Shown here piece by piece: positions 51,163-61,657 of a stretch of DNA of 64,000 nucleotides. Position numbers and translations under genes: made by a program. The notes under the pieces are model-generated. The model saw nothing but the letters and a program-made list of their open reading frames with translations, searched no databases and was not told where the DNA came from. Source of the DNA: Candidatus Methylopumilus turicensis (GTDB taxonomy: Bacteria > Pseudomonadota > Gammaproteobacteria > Burkholderiales > Methylophilaceae); the NCBI RefSeq assembly GCF_000953015.1, contig NZ_LN794158.1, positions 992,001 to 1,056,000 of the forward strand. Reading direction: 5' to 3'. Numbering within the stretch: position 1 is the first letter of the stretch; every line of letters begins with the position of its first letter.

Positions 51163-52230
51163 CTAAAGCGTTGGATAATCGGTATAGCCTTTTTCAGTGC
51201 CACCATAAAAGCTTGTTGAATCTGCTTCATTAAGAGGTGCATCTTGACGGAAACGTTCAACCAAATCTGGATTAGCGATAAAGGGCACGCCATAAGCCAC
51301 CGCATCTGCATGACCATTAGCAATCGCCGCATTACCACGCGCTTTGTCGTAAGACAAATTCGCCATGTAGGGAGATTTGCAAAGTTTACGCATCGCATCA
51401 AAATCAAACGGGTCAGCTACGCCGCCGCCATGAATGCCGCCTTCAACCACATGCAAGTATGCCAAGTTGAATTGGTTTAATTGCGCCGTCACATAATTAA
51501 ATACGGCTTGTGGATCGCTATCTTTCATATCATTAAATGGATTCACTGGCGAAAGACGCAAACCCACTTTATCGGAACCAATCGCGTCCACCACTGCTTT
51601 TGTGACTTCCATTAACAAACGTGCGCGGTTTTCAATACTGCCACCATAAATATCAGAGCGTTTATTACTGCCATCGCGTAAAAATTGATCGAGCAAATAG
51701 CCATTAGCCGAGTGAATTTCAACGCCATCAAAACCTGCTTTCATGGCATTTTTACTCGCCTGAACGTAATCCGCCACAATGCCTGGCAACTCACTAGCAT
51801 CTAAAGCCCGTGGCTCAACATAATCGACCAAACCATTGAAGGTGAAAGCTTTGCCTGCTGGCTTAACTGCTGAGGGCGCAACAGGGGTCTCGCCATTCAA
51901 TAGGCTTGGGTGTGAAATACGACCCACATGCCAAAGTTGAATCACAATCTTGCCACCTTTGGCATGCACAGCATCCGTGACTTTTTTCCAGCCAACAATT
52001 TGTGCATACGTATAGATACCAGGCAATAAAGGATAACCATGGCCCATTGGTGATATCGGTGTAGCTTCAGTAATGATTAAACCAGCGGTAGCGCGTTGTT
52101 CGTAATACGTCACGCTCATGTCTTGTGGAACACCTTCCATGCTTGAACGATTGCGGGTAAGTGGTGCCATCACCATCCGGTTGCTCAACTCAATACTACC
52201 GAGTGTGACTGGGCTAAATAAATCGCTCAT
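51163..52230 (-). CDS. Old yellow enzyme (NADH:flavin oxidoreductase, NemA-like)
   Basis: 355 residues of FMN-binding TIM barrel. Conserved MAPLTRNRSS near the start, LWHVGRISHPS, and the substrate-binding His/Asn pair in GVEIHSANGYLLDQFLRDGSNKRSD. It reduces activated alkenes, N-ethylmaleimide or nitrate esters. Only 11 bp precede the nitroreductase, so the two form an operon. Confidence 0.93.
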   Translation of the reverse strand: MSDLFSPVTLGSIELSNRMVMAPLTRNRSSMEGVPQDMSVTYYEQRATAGLIITEATPISPMGHGYPLLPGIYTYAQIVGWKKVTDAVHAKGGKIVIQLWHVGRISHPSLLNGETPVAPSAVKPAGKAFTFNGLVDYVEPRALDASELPGIVADYVQASKNAMKAGFDGVEIHSANGYLLDQFLRDGSNKRSDIYGGSIENRARLLMEVTKAVVDAIGSDKVGLRLSPVNPFNDMKDSDPQAVFNYVTAQLNQFNLAYLHVVEGGIHGGGVADPFDFDAMRKLCKSPYMANLSYDKARGNAAIANGHADAVAYGVPFIANPDLVERFRQDAPLNEADSTSFYGGTEKGYTDYPTL

Positions 52231-52275
52231 TGTCTATCCTTTATCAAAACTTCTAAAATAAAATGGTTCAAAAAC

Positions 52276-52747
52276 TTAATTCGTTTTAATGCCTTCAATC
52301 AGCAGAATGACCTCAACTTCATCACCTACCGGACCGCCAGCTGTCCCTCCATGTAAAGCCACAATCTGGAGCCTTCAGGCTGGGATGGGCCTCAATACCA
52401 ATGCAGTAAGCACCGCAAGGATCGCTAGCATCGCCCAACAATTCAAAAGGCAATCTCATCTCCTTCGTGATACCGTCCATGGTGAGCTTAGCAAAGCTGG
52501 TATTAACAATTAATGGACTGATTTTAGCATCCACAGACGAGTTCGCGAATTTAGCACGGTCAATTTTCATATTGCCAGCTTCATCGCTAAACTTACCGGA
52601 CAATTTTGAAGCAATATATCGAATATTAAAATTAGTAAAGCTATGTGCATTGTCGACTTGATCAGTTTCAATGTCGGCATAAGCACTCGTAAAACTCAAT
52701 AATAGACCGACGACGAATATTAATTTAAATAATTGACGCGTGATAAA
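52276..52747 (-). pseudogene. Degenerate YceI-family protein
   Basis: The YceI fold is a periplasmic lipocalin-like isoprenoid binder of about 190 residues. Three lesions are seen. A signal-peptide-like segment (RQLFKLIFVVGLLLSFTSAYA) is in frame but has no start codon before an upstream TGA. The middle third, which normally holds a HLKSxDFFD-like segment, is missing between SSVDAKIS and LTMDGITKEM. A frameshift after GFTW displaces the C-terminus GPVGDEVEVILLIEG, which continues in another frame to a stop at 52276. The intact remnant frame spans 52322-52699. Confidence 0.8.
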
Positions 52748-52759
52748 GCGCCATATTCA

Positions 52760-53473
52760 TTAAGCTTTTGGTAGATCAAACAACAACACTTCTGCATCTG
52801 TTTCTGCATTTAACGACAAATCAATAGACGTTTCTAACACGATCGCATCACCCTGCTCTAGCCACTCACCATTAACACGCAAACGCCCTCTCGCCAACTG
52901 AACATAGGCACTCCGGCCTTTAGGTGCTTGATAATCCAATGAATGACCGGCATGAAGATAAGTGGCCCATAAATTGACGTCTTGATGAATTAATAAAGAA
53001 TCCTCGCGCGCGTCATGCGAGGCGATCAAACACCATTGATTAAGTTTACGATGAGGATCAATCCGCTTGTCTTCATAACTAGGCTCGAGGCCATCTTTGG
53101 ATGGCGTTAACCATATTTGCAATAGATGGGCAGCTTCCGTGATAGACTGATTCATCTCAGCATGCACGATTCCTGACCCTGCTGTCATTCTCTGAACATC
53201 ACCAGCCCTGATCGTCGAGCCATTACCCAAACTATCCTGATGCGCCAACTCACCGCCTAACATATACGTAATAATTTCCATGTTTTGGTGAGGATGCATG
53301 CCAAAACCACGCGTCGGCGCAACTATATCTTCATTAATCACCCGCAATACTGAAAACGCCATGCGCGCTGGGTCGTAATATTGATTAAATGAAAACGAAT
53401 GATAGCTATCTAACCAGCCGTGATTGGCGTGACCTCGGGATGCTGAACGACGAACTTCCATCATAGATTCCAA
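52760..53473 (-). CDS. Pirin-family protein (YhhW-like)
   Basis: 237 residues, bicupin fold. Iron ligands in the N-terminal cupin are visible: GMHPHQNMEIITYM (two His) and GIVHAEMN (His and Glu). E. coli YhhW has quercetinase activity; other pirins act as regulators. Start uncertain among three Met codons in the first five (MESMM). It lies directly upstream of the yceI remnant on the same strand. Confidence 0.9.
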   Translation of the reverse strand: MESMMEVRRSASRGHANHGWLDSYHSFSFNQYYDPARMAFSVLRVINEDIVAPTRGFGMHPHQNMEIITYMLGGELAHQDSLGNGSTIRAGDVQRMTAGSGIVHAEMNQSITEAAHLLQIWLTPSKDGLEPSYEDKRIDPHRKLNQWCLIASHDAREDSLLIHQDVNLWATYLHAGHSLDYQAPKGRSAYVQLARGRLRVNGEWLEQGDAIVLETSIDLSLNAETDAEVLLFDLPKA

Positions 53474-53692
53474 TACAAATTTTTATTCATGACAACTTCT
53501 TAAAAAGTACTTTTGTGTCCCAGCCATACGAGCACTTTCGAACATAGTAAAGAAACAAAACTAAACTAGATAGCGAATGATTTCTTAGCCACTAAAAAAT
53601 CGTTACTTTTTTTAATTCAGAGTGCTGTTGCAGCATTTCATTCCAATACAAAAAATGCTTTTATTTAAACATCCGCTGTAAAATTAGATCAA

Positions 53693-54520
53693 ATGCAAAT
53701 CATCAATCAACACAATATCACGCTTCCAAAACGCAAACTTGACGCCCATAAAGGCGATAACGGAAGTGTCGCCATCATTGGCGGTGCAAGCACCATGCTT
53801 GGTGCTGTTGTGCTTGCATCTCGCGCCGCATTATTCAGCGGCGCGGGAAGAGTTTATGCCAGCTTTTTAGCCGACGATGCACCCGGCATCGATTTGATCC
53901 ATCCAGAAATCATGCTGCGCGAACCAGATGGCATTGAGTTATTAGACCAATTAGACTGCGTAGTTATTGGTCCTGGGATGGGTGAATCACCGCAAGCCAT
54001 CAGCCTTCTCGGTCATTGGCTATTCACCTCCACGCCCATACTTCTTGATGCCGACGCACTGAATTTAATCGCTGCAAACCAAGGACTGAGTGAACAACTC
54101 AGCCAACGAAAACACGCAACGATTATCACGCCACACCCTGGTGAAGCGGCAAGACTATTGAAAATATCAAGCAAAGAAGTTCAACAAAACCGCATTGAAA
54201 GCGCATTGAAACTTGCTCAACAATATAACGCTGTTTGTATATTAAAAGGTCATGAAACCATTGTCGCGTTTCAATACCAGTCATTTACCAACGCTAGCGG
54301 AAATGTTGGCTTAGCCAGTGGAGGCACTGGGGATGTTCTAAGCGGCATTATCGGCAGCCTTGTTGCGCAGGGCCTGCATGTTTTAGATGCATCTAAAACG
54401 GGAGTTTACTTGCATGGCGCCGCGGCTGATTCGCTCGTCGCAAAAGGGATTGGTCCGATCGGTTTAAGCGCCTCGGAAGTGGCGCTCGAAACACGTCATA
54501 TTTTAAATAGCATGCAGTAG
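53693..54520 (+). CDS. nnrD: ADP-dependent NAD(P)H-hydrate dehydratase
   Basis: 275 residues of the YjeF C-terminal (ribokinase-like) family. Signature segments GDNGSVAIIGGASTM, LDADALNL, TPHPGEAARLL and the catalytic NVGLASGGTGDVLSG near the C-terminus. Restores NAD(P)H from its hydrated, inactive form. The epimerase domain (NnrE) is not fused, unlike E. coli. tadA follows after 3 bp. Confidence 0.92.
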   Translation: MQIINQHNITLPKRKLDAHKGDNGSVAIIGGASTMLGAVVLASRAALFSGAGRVYASFLADDAPGIDLIHPEIMLREPDGIELLDQLDCVVIGPGMGESPQAISLLGHWLFTSTPILLDADALNLIAANQGLSEQLSQRKHATIITPHPGEAARLLKISSKEVQQNRIESALKLAQQYNAVCILKGHETIVAFQYQSFTNASGNVGLASGGTGDVLSGIIGSLVAQGLHVLDASKTGVYLHGAAADSLVAKGIGPIGLSASEVALETRHILNSMQ

Positions 54521-54989
<469 letters not shown>

Positions 54990-54991
<2 letters not shown>

Positions 54992-55018
54992 AAAAAACCT
55001 GCCGAAGCAGGTTTTTAA
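54990..55018. terminator. Terminator after tadA
   Basis: Stem AACCTGC/GCAGGTT with a CGAA tetraloop, A-run before and T-run after. It serves tadA and the converging BI-1 gene. Confidence 0.88.
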
Positions 55019-55030
55019 GCGTTACATCAA

Positions 55031-55723
55031 TCACTCACGATCATTACCCATCAAACTCATCAAGATACTTAGTAGGTTCACAAACAAGTTGTAGATGTCC
55101 AAATACAAACTCAACGTTGCCATCACATAGTTAGTTTGGCCACCACGCACGATTTGGTTCACATCGTACAAAATGTAACCTGAGAAAATTAGCACTGAGA
55201 TGCTTGAAATCATTAAGTGCGCAGGATCAAAGTGAAAGAACATATTAGCCAGCGAAGCCACTAGCGCTAGGATCAAGCCTACAAACAAGAATTTGCCAAG
55301 ACCACTGAAATCACGCGCAGGGCTAGAGCCAATCGCTGCCAAGCTGAAAAATGTAATGCCAGTGCCAGCCGCGGCTAAACCAACGATTTCTCCGCCATTA
55401 CGCAGGTGCAAAGCTGCTTGTAAAATCGGGCCCAACAAAAGTCCAAAAACTAAGGTCATGGCTAACAGGAGCCAAACACCTAAGGAACTGTTCTGATTGG
55501 CGGCAATCAGTTGGAACATACCAAACATCACCACCATAAAGCCAATTGCAAAAATGAACGGATGTGCGGCCATAAATCCAAAATTCATTTGCAGACCGAA
55601 ATATGCGCCTATCATGGTTGGAATCATGGTTAAACCAAGCAAGGCGTAAGTGTTACGAAGCACGCGGTTTTGTAAATCCGCGGCAGTAGTTGAACGACCA
55701 ATTACTTGAACATCATCAAACAT
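55031..55723 (-). CDS. Bax inhibitor-1/YccA family membrane protein
   Basis: 230 residues with seven hydrophobic segments. The N-terminus TTAADLQNRVLRNTYALLGLTMIPTM matches the family. YccA in E. coli binds FtsH and tempers its proteolysis; related proteins leak calcium. Single gene on the minus strand. Confidence 0.92.
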   Translation of the reverse strand: MFDDVQVIGRSTTAADLQNRVLRNTYALLGLTMIPTMIGAYFGLQMNFGFMAAHPFIFAIGFMVVMFGMFQLIAANQNSSLGVWLLLAMTLVFGLLLGPILQAALHLRNGGEIVGLAAAGTGITFFSLAAIGSSPARDFSGLGKFLFVGLILALVASLANMFFHFDPAHLMISSISVLIFSGYILYDVNQIVRGGQTNYVMATLSLYLDIYNLFVNLLSILMSLMGNDRE

Positions 55724-55826
55724 TACAATTTCCTTATCAAAATATTGCCAAAGAGCAACACTCTTAAGATAGCGACTTTAGCGTTAAGTTTCAAGACTAT
55801 TTTTGTGACAATCTATTAATAGATAT

Positions 55827-56870
55827 TTAAAACAAATCCTGCTCAGACTTGCCCACCAAATCCACACGCTTCACCGCCGCCACAAACTCTGCATCTTCAT
55901 GTAAATGATCCATATCTTTTGGTGAGCGAGCACCATGCATACGCGCCAGTCGTGCGCGGCTAGCGCCTGTCATTTCCCATTTCAAATTCGCCAACAACTC
56001 ATCTGCCTTATCTGGCTGGTTACATAACAACACCATGTCACAGCCGGCATTTAAGGCGGCTAAAGCTCGCGCTGTGACATCCCCAGCAACTCCCGCCCCT
56101 TCCATAGAAAGGTCATCACTAAAAATGACACCATCAAAACCCAAACGCTCACGCAACACTTTTTGCAACCAGCGCGGCGAAAAACCAGCCGGCTTTTCAT
56201 CTACCTTAGGATAAATGACATGCGCAGGCATAATTGCTTGTATTCCATCATCAATCATTTGGCGAAATGGCTGCATATCATTTTGGGCGATTTCATCAAA
56301 CTCGCGTTCATCGACAGGAATCGCTACATGCGAATCTGCCACCACATAGCCGTGCCCAGGAAAATGTTTGCCTACCGCTGGCATGCCGCCACGCTTGAGG
56401 CCATGCATCAAAGCATAGGCGAGTTCATGAATGGCTTGTGCTTTGACATGAAACGCACGATTACCAATCACTTGGCTTTCGCCGTAATCCATATCCAACA
56501 CTGGCGTAAAGCTAAAATCCACGCCGTGCGCCCGTAGTTCCGCCGCCAAAATCCAACCTGCTTCTTCCGCAAGCTCTTTGGCCTTTTTAGGATGACTATC
56601 CCAAATTTTGCCAAATTCACGCATCGGCGGAATCTTGGTAAACCCATCCTTAAAGCGCTGAACACGTCCACCCTCATGATCAACCGAAATCAACAAAGGT
56701 GGCTGACGAACCGCATGAATACTGGCTGTCAGTGCCTTTAATTGTGCTGGGGATTCAAAGTTGCGTGAAAACAAAATCACGCCACCCACCAATGGGTGTT
56801 GCAGTCGCTTAATATCTTCTGCAGTGAGTTCTTTACCAACTAAATCCAGCATTACTGGGCCAAGTGTCAT
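55827..56870 (-). CDS. nagZ: Beta-N-acetylhexosaminidase NagZ
   Basis: Cytosolic glycoside hydrolase family 3 enzyme that removes GlcNAc from imported anhydro-muropeptides in peptidoglycan recycling. 347 residues. Substrate and catalytic motifs: SVDHEGGRVQRF, the signature KHFPGHGYVVADSH with the catalytic His, and FSDDLSMEGA with the nucleophile Asp. Its start is four bases after the stop of a peptide permease, the last of an operon described in the findings. Confidence 0.95.
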   Translation of the reverse strand: MTLGPVMLDLVGKELTAEDIKRLQHPLVGGVILFSRNFESPAQLKALTASIHAVRQPPLLISVDHEGGRVQRFKDGFTKIPPMREFGKIWDSHPKKAKELAEEAGWILAAELRAHGVDFSFTPVLDMDYGESQVIGNRAFHVKAQAIHELAYALMHGLKRGGMPAVGKHFPGHGYVVADSHVAIPVDEREFDEIAQNDMQPFRQMIDDGIQAIMPAHVIYPKVDEKPAGFSPRWLQKVLRERLGFDGVIFSDDLSMEGAGVAGDVTARALAALNAGCDMVLLCNQPDKADELLANLKWEMTGASRARLARMHGARSPKDMDHLHEDAEFVAAVKRVDLVGKSEQDLF

Positions 56871-56874
56871 TTCT

Positions 56875-57666
56875 TTATCCTCTTACGTCCAATTGATCGC
56901 GCAAACGATCACCTAAAACATTCACCGCCAACACCAGCGACATCAAACTTAACCCCACCGCCAATACATAATGTGGCGCAATCAACATGTAGCGCACACC
57001 ATCTCGCAACATTGACCCCCAAGATGCGCTCGGCGCTTGTATTCCCAAGCCCAAAAAAGACAAGCTTGCTTCAGCAATCACCAAACCAGCCATGCTGTAA
57101 GTGGCCTCAACTAACAAAGGTGCGGCTAGCAAAGGTAACATGTGTTTTAGCATAATACGCGGCGTGGATGCCCCTAAAGACTTGGCTGCCAAGACATGCT
57201 GCCGCTGTCTTAATGAGAGCACTTGCGCCCTTGTTAAGCGGGCATAACCCACCCACGAAGTTATGCACAGCGCCAATATCAAGTTGCTTAACCCAGCCCC
57301 TAAAACTGCCGCAAAAGCAATCGCTAAAAGAATGCCAGGAAAGGCTAAAAATACATCTGTAATTTGCATTAAGGAGCGGTCTATCCAACCCCCGTAATAT
57401 CCAGAAACCAAACCGAGCGCAATGCCAAGCGATGCTGTTATCGCAGTGACAACAATTACTACCACCAATGAGACCTGCGCACCAGCCAAGAGGCGCGGCA
57501 GAATTTCACGTCCCAGATCATCAAAGCCCAATAGGTGATTAACGGAGGGTTTTGCCAACATTAAATTCAAATGGATTTGATTAGGATGAAAATCAACCAA
57601 GCTAACAACAAACGTGCCTATGAGCCATAGTGCTAATACCCAAACGGACCAATACTTTCGGCTCAT
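56875..57666 (-). CDS. ABC transporter permease, DppC/OppC type (second set)
   Basis: 263 residues from MSRKYWSVW; the frame is open upstream to 57759 but this ATG overlaps the stop of the partner gene (ATGA). The DppC pattern FDDLGREILPRLLAGAQVSL and the EAA loop KSLGASTPRIMLKHMLP are present, with about five to six membrane segments. Pairs with the permease upstream. No binding protein or ATPase gene adjoins. Confidence 0.9.
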   Translation of the reverse strand: MSRKYWSVWVLALWLIGTFVVSLVDFHPNQIHLNLMLAKPSVNHLLGFDDLGREILPRLLAGAQVSLVVVIVVTAITASLGIALGLVSGYYGGWIDRSLMQITDVFLAFPGILLAIAFAAVLGAGLSNLILALCITSWVGYARLTRAQVLSLRQRQHVLAAKSLGASTPRIMLKHMLPLLAAPLLVEATYSMAGLVIAEASLSFLGLGIQAPSASWGSMLRDGVRYMLIAPHYVLAVGLSLMSLVLAVNVLGDRLRDQLDVRG

Positions 57667-58574
57667 GTAGCAAACCTCACCCGAGGGTCTATTTTGGTAT
57701 AAATCATATCTGTGGCCAAATTCACCAGTACATAGACTAAAGCCACCACTAGCACGCAAGCCTGCGTTACAGGGTAATCACGCTTTTCAATCGACTCAAC
57801 CAACAGACGACCAATGCCATCCCAAGAAAATACGGTTTCAGTAATCACCGTACCTGCTAGCAAGCTACCCAACTGTAAACCAAGCACCGTCACTATCGGC
57901 AACAAAGCAGCGCGTAAGGCGTGCCTTAAAATCACTGTGCTTTCAGCCAAGCCTTTAGCGCGAGCAGTGCGAATAAAATCCTCATGCAACACTTCTAGCA
58001 TGCTGGCGCGCGTCATTCGGGTCAAAATAGCCGCTAAGCCAAAACCTAAAGTCAGCGCAGGTAAAATAATAGAAGTACCATTTTCCATACCGCTGACAGG
58101 CAACAAACCTAGCCATAAGGCAAACAGCATCATCAGCATCGGTCCCATCCAAAAATGCGGCATTGCTGAGATAGAGAGACTTAAGAGATTAGCCAGTTTA
58201 TCCGGCCATTGATTCACCTTCAGCGCGGCAATAATACCCAAAGGCAAGCCAATCAGCACAGCAAATAACAAGGCCAACAAAGCCAATTTAGCTGTGGCTG
58301 GCAACCGCTCAGCGAGCAAATCTATAATCGGCTTTTTGGAATGGATAGAAACACCCCAATCGCCATGCACAAGCTTATTGAGGTAAACACCAAACTGGAC
58401 ATAAATGGGCTGATCCAGCCCTAAGTCTGACTGTAACTGAATGCGGTCTGCGTTACTCGCTGACTCACCCAGCATCACTTCAACTGGGTCGCCAGGCACA
58501 GCATGCACCAAAAGAAAAGTGAGGAAAACCACGCCAAAAACAACAGGAATAACACCCAACAAACGCTTCATCAT
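57663..58574 (-). CDS. ABC transporter permease, DppB/OppB type (second set)
   Basis: 303 residues, six membrane segments, N-terminus MKRLLGVIPVVFGVVFLTFLLVH. The EAA loop is ARAKGLAESTVILRHALRAA, the same form as in the first set at 4119-5138, so the two are paralogues. Its start overlaps the stop of the YkuD gene (ATGA) and its stop overlaps the next permease start, so the genes are translationally coupled. Confidence 0.9.
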   Translation of the reverse strand: MMKRLLGVIPVVFGVVFLTFLLVHAVPGDPVEVMLGESASNADRIQLQSDLGLDQPIYVQFGVYLNKLVHGDWGVSIHSKKPIIDLLAERLPATAKLALLALLFAVLIGLPLGIIAALKVNQWPDKLANLLSLSISAMPHFWMGPMLMMLFALWLGLLPVSGMENGTSIILPALTLGFGLAAILTRMTRASMLEVLHEDFIRTARAKGLAESTVILRHALRAALLPIVTVLGLQLGSLLAGTVITETVFSWDGIGRLLVESIEKRDYPVTQACVLVVALVYVLVNLATDMIYTKIDPRVRFAT

Positions 58575-59050
58575 GGCTGAATATCGACCTCTACGCCCAC
58601 ATCCACCATATTAAACAAAGCCATAATATCGGCGTTACGCATACGAATGCATCCATGTGAACCAATTACGCCCATAGCATTGCTATCTGGCGTGCCGTGT
58701 ATGTAAATATAACGTTGCATCGTATCGACATTACCTAAACGATTCACACCCACCTCAATGCCTGAAAGCCATAAGATACGGGTTAATATCCAATCTCGGT
58801 TGGGAAACTCAACCATCAACTCAGGTGTGCAAATCTCGCCTGTAGGACGCCTTCCTATAAAGACGCTACCCGAAGGCGCACCCTCGCCTATTTTGGCGCG
58901 AATGATATGCAGCCCCAGCGGCGTGCAACCGCTGTTTTTTTCACAGCCCACACCATTAGCGGCTGTTGAAATTGAGTAATGGGCAATTGACTGATGCTGT
59001 GCGTTAAACACAGTTAAATCTTGCTGAGAAATAGAGACGACAAGGCGCAT
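58571..59050 (-). CDS. YkuD-domain (L,D-transpeptidase / L,D-carboxypeptidase) protein without signal peptide
   Basis: 159 residues, one YkuD domain. The catalytic signature HGTPDSNAMGVIGSHGCIRM has the His and the nucleophilic Cys of the family. There is no signal peptide or transmembrane segment: the protein begins MRLVVSISQQDLTVFN. Most YkuD proteins crosslink peptidoglycan in the periplasm; leaderless ones such as Vibrio LdcV trim recycled tetrapeptides in the cytosol. Given that it is coupled to peptide permeases and nagZ, a cytosolic recycling role is favoured (inference). Confidence 0.85.
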   Translation of the reverse strand: MRLVVSISQQDLTVFNAQHQSIAHYSISTAANGVGCEKNSGCTPLGLHIIRAKIGEGAPSGSVFIGRRPTGEICTPELMVEFPNRDWILTRILWLSGIEVGVNRLGNVDTMQRYIYIHGTPDSNAMGVIGSHGCIRMRNADIMALFNMVDVGVEVDIQP

Positions 59051-59118
59051 GAAATAATTAGAAATCGCTAAAGATAATCTAGAAGCGATTGTAACAAGCT
59101 AGCGGTTTTTTAACAGCC

Positions 59119-59661
59119 TTAATCTTTAAGCTTGCGGCTGTGACGCCATTCCCAAGGCGGCGTAGGGCTGTCATCTACCCACAAACCAAGTTTGGCTTCT
59201 TTAGCGGCATCCTCTATTGCGTAGAAATACGCAAAGCCTTTGTCATAATGGCGATACACCCAAGCATGTCCACTACGCAGCATTTCTTCATTGGCATGCA
59301 CATCGTCACACGTTACATCACCCACCATACGGCCGTAACGATCGGTATTCACTACCACCACGATGGCCTGCTTTTGATAACAAAGCTCTGAAAGCCTTTG
59401 TTTACTTGCTTGCCCAAATGGCTGCGCTTTTTCAGGCGCGTCAATGCCGGCAAGTCTAATTTTATGCTGTTGGTGAGTATCGTCCAGCACAGTGAGCGTG
59501 TCACCATCGGCCACACTTACCACTTGCCCTGCAATACTGCCACCTGCAGACGCCATCACAGATAGGCATATTGCAAGGCCAAGCAGTACAATCTTGATAT
59601 AGTTTTTACCAGTTAGGGCAGGAATGAGCCATCTGACTAGCGCCTTAGTTTTTGGTGTCAT
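59119..59661 (-). CDS. Thermonuclease-family (SNase) protein
   Basis: 180 residues. N-terminal hydrophobic signal or anchor (about 18-42, YIKIVLLGLAICLSVM), then an OB-fold nuclease domain with VSVADGDTLTVL, RLAGIDAPEKAQPFGQ (Arg/Asp catalytic region) and NTDRYGRMVGDV. Probably a periplasmic or secreted nuclease. Lies 68 bp upstream of the YkuD gene on the same strand. Confidence 0.9.
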   Translation of the reverse strand: MTPKTKALVRWLIPALTGKNYIKIVLLGLAICLSVMASAGGSIAGQVVSVADGDTLTVLDDTHQQHKIRLAGIDAPEKAQPFGQASKQRLSELCYQKQAIVVVVNTDRYGRMVGDVTCDDVHANEEMLRSGHAWVYRHYDKGFAYFYAIEDAAKEAKLGLWVDDSPTPPWEWRHSRKLKD

Positions 59662-59725
59662 TATCTTTTGACCTTTGTCGATTTAATGGCAAAACATTCC
59701 AAAAATCCTTTCAGAGAAATAAACA

Positions 59726-61615
59726 TTAACGCATCAACAGGCGATTCATACGTTTAACAAAACTTGCCGGGTCATTGAGCTGACCGCCCTCTGCCAACAA
59801 GGCTTGATCAAACAGCACATGCGCCAAATCATTAAATTTCATTTCATCTTTTTCAGATTTTAAGCGCTCAACTAAGGCATGCGCAGGATTAATCTCTAGC
59901 GTCGGTTTACTTTCAGGTGTTTTTTGACCAGCAGCTTTCAGCATGCGCTCCAAATTACCTGATAAGTCATTTTCTCCCGCCACCAAGCAAGCTGGCGAAT
60001 CCGTTAAACGGTGAGTGACGCACACTTCTTTCACTTGTTCACCTAGTGTCGCTTTTACCTTTTCAACTAACTCTTTTGCGGCATCTTCCACTTGTTTTTT
60101 AGCTTCCTTTTCAGCTTCATCTTCAAGCTTCCCTAGGTCCAAATCCCCTTTAGCGATGGATTGCAATTTCTTACCATCAAATTCAGTGAGGCCGCCCAGC
60201 ATCCATTCATCCACACGATCTGAAAGCAGCAATACCTCAATGCCTTTTTTACGGAAAATTTCCAAATGTGGGCTATGTTGGGCTGCCGCAAAGCTATCAG
60301 CGGTAATGTAGTAAATCGCTTCTTGGCCTTCTTTCATGCGAGCGATATAGTCTTTAAAGCCAACCACTTGCGCTTCCGTATCCAAATGGGTTGATGCAAA
60401 ACGCAGCAAGCCAGCAACTCTCTCTTTGTTCGCAAAGTCCTCGCCCGGGCCTTCTTTTAACACGCGACCAAACTCGCTCCAGAATGCTTGATATTGCTCT
60501 GCTTTGTTCTCAGCTAAATCTTCTAACAAGCCTAGTACTTTCTTCACAGAAGCAGCTTTAATCGCATCAATGTCTTTAGAGTGCTGCAAGATTTCACGCG
60601 AAACGTTAAGCGGCAAATCAGCCGAATCAATTACGCCGCGTACAAAGCGCAAATATTGCGGCATCAATTTTTCAGCGTCTTCCAAAATAAATACACGCTT
60701 CACATAAAGCTTAATGCCATGACTGCGCTCACGGTCATACAAATCAAACGGCGCTTTGCTTGGTACATACAGCAAAGAAATGTATTCCTGATTGCCTTCT
60801 ACCCGGTTGTGGCTCCAAGCCAGTGGATTCTCAAAGTCGTGAGAAACGTGTTTGTAGAATTCTTGATACTCATCTTCAGTCACATCATTTTTAGCGCGCG
60901 CCCACAAAGCAGAAGCTTTATTCACTGTTTCATCTTCATCCGTTGGTACTTGCTCACCATCTTTCCATTCGGATTTTTTCATCACAATCGGCAAAGTGAT
61001 GTGGTCTGAGTATTTGCAGATGATGGATTTTAGTTTCCAATCATTCAGGAACTCATCTTCGCCCTCGCGCAAATGCAAGACGATTTCAGTACCGCGTGTT
61101 TTCTTGTCCGCAGGCTCTAAAGTAAAGTCGCCCTCACCTGCTGATTCCCATTTCACCGCTTCAGTTTCACCAGCGCGCAGCGAAGTTAACGTTACTTTGT
61201 CAGCAATAATAAATGCTGAATAAAACCCCACACCAAACTGACCAATCAAATTAGCATCTTTGGCTTGGTCGCCAGTCAGTGCGTTAAAGAATTCTTTCGT
61301 ACCCGATTTGGCAATCGTACCGATGTTTTCAATCACCTCGCTACGGCTCATGCCGATGCCGTTATCCGTGATTGTTAATGTGCGCGCCGCTTTATCAAAT
61401 GCGAGTCGAATTTTTAAATCGCTATCGCCGCCGTAAAGCGTGTTATCAGAAAGCGCAGAAAATCTCAATTTGTCAGATGCGTCGGATGCATTAGAAATTA
61501 ACTCACGCAAGACGATTTCTTTATTGCTATAGAGAGAATGAATCATTAGCTGAAGCAGCTGTTTGACTTCGGCTTGAAAACCTAAAGTTTCTTTTTGAGA
61601 TGACGATGTTGTCAT
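59726..61615 (-). CDS. htpG: Chaperone protein HtpG (Hsp90)
   Basis: 629 residues. N-terminal GHKL ATPase domain with [22 protein letters not shown] and [11 protein letters not shown], then middle and C-terminal dimerisation domains. Buffers misfolded proteins in the cytosol. The sigma-32 promoter lies just upstream (61658-61685). Confidence 0.97.
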   Translation of the reverse strand: MTTSSSQKETLGFQAEVKQLLQLMIHSLYSNKEIVLRELISNASDASDKLRFSALSDNTLYGGDSDLKIRLAFDKAARTLTITDNGIGMSRSEVIENIGTIAKSGTKEFFNALTGDQAKDANLIGQFGVGFYSAFIIADKVTLTSLRAGETEAVKWESAGEGDFTLEPADKKTRGTEIVLHLREGEDEFLNDWKLKSIICKYSDHITLPIVMKKSEWKDGEQVPTDEDETVNKASALWARAKNDVTEDEYQEFYKHVSHDFENPLAWSHNRVEGNQEYISLLYVPSKAPFDLYDRERSHGIKLYVKRVFILEDAEKLMPQYLRFVRGVIDSADLPLNVSREILQHSKDIDAIKAASVKKVLGLLEDLAENKAEQYQAFWSEFGRVLKEGPGEDFANKERVAGLLRFASTHLDTEAQVVGFKDYIARMKEGQEAIYYITADSFAAAQHSPHLEIFRKKGIEVLLLSDRVDEWMLGGLTEFDGKKLQSIAKGDLDLGKLEDEAEKEAKKQVEDAAKELVEKVKATLGEQVKEVCVTHRLTDSPACLVAGENDLSGNLERMLKAAGQKTPESKPTLEINPAHALVERLKSEKDEMKFNDLAHVLFDQALLAEGGQLNDPASFVKRMNRLLMR

Positions 61616-61657
61616 ATTGAAAGCTCCTTAATGACGGGTAAAAAAACAATAAGTATG

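Noticed and set aside
55827-56870. General beta-glucosidase of glycoside hydrolase family 3
   Set aside because: The KHFPGHG...DSH signature and 347-residue single-domain length are specific to NagZ.
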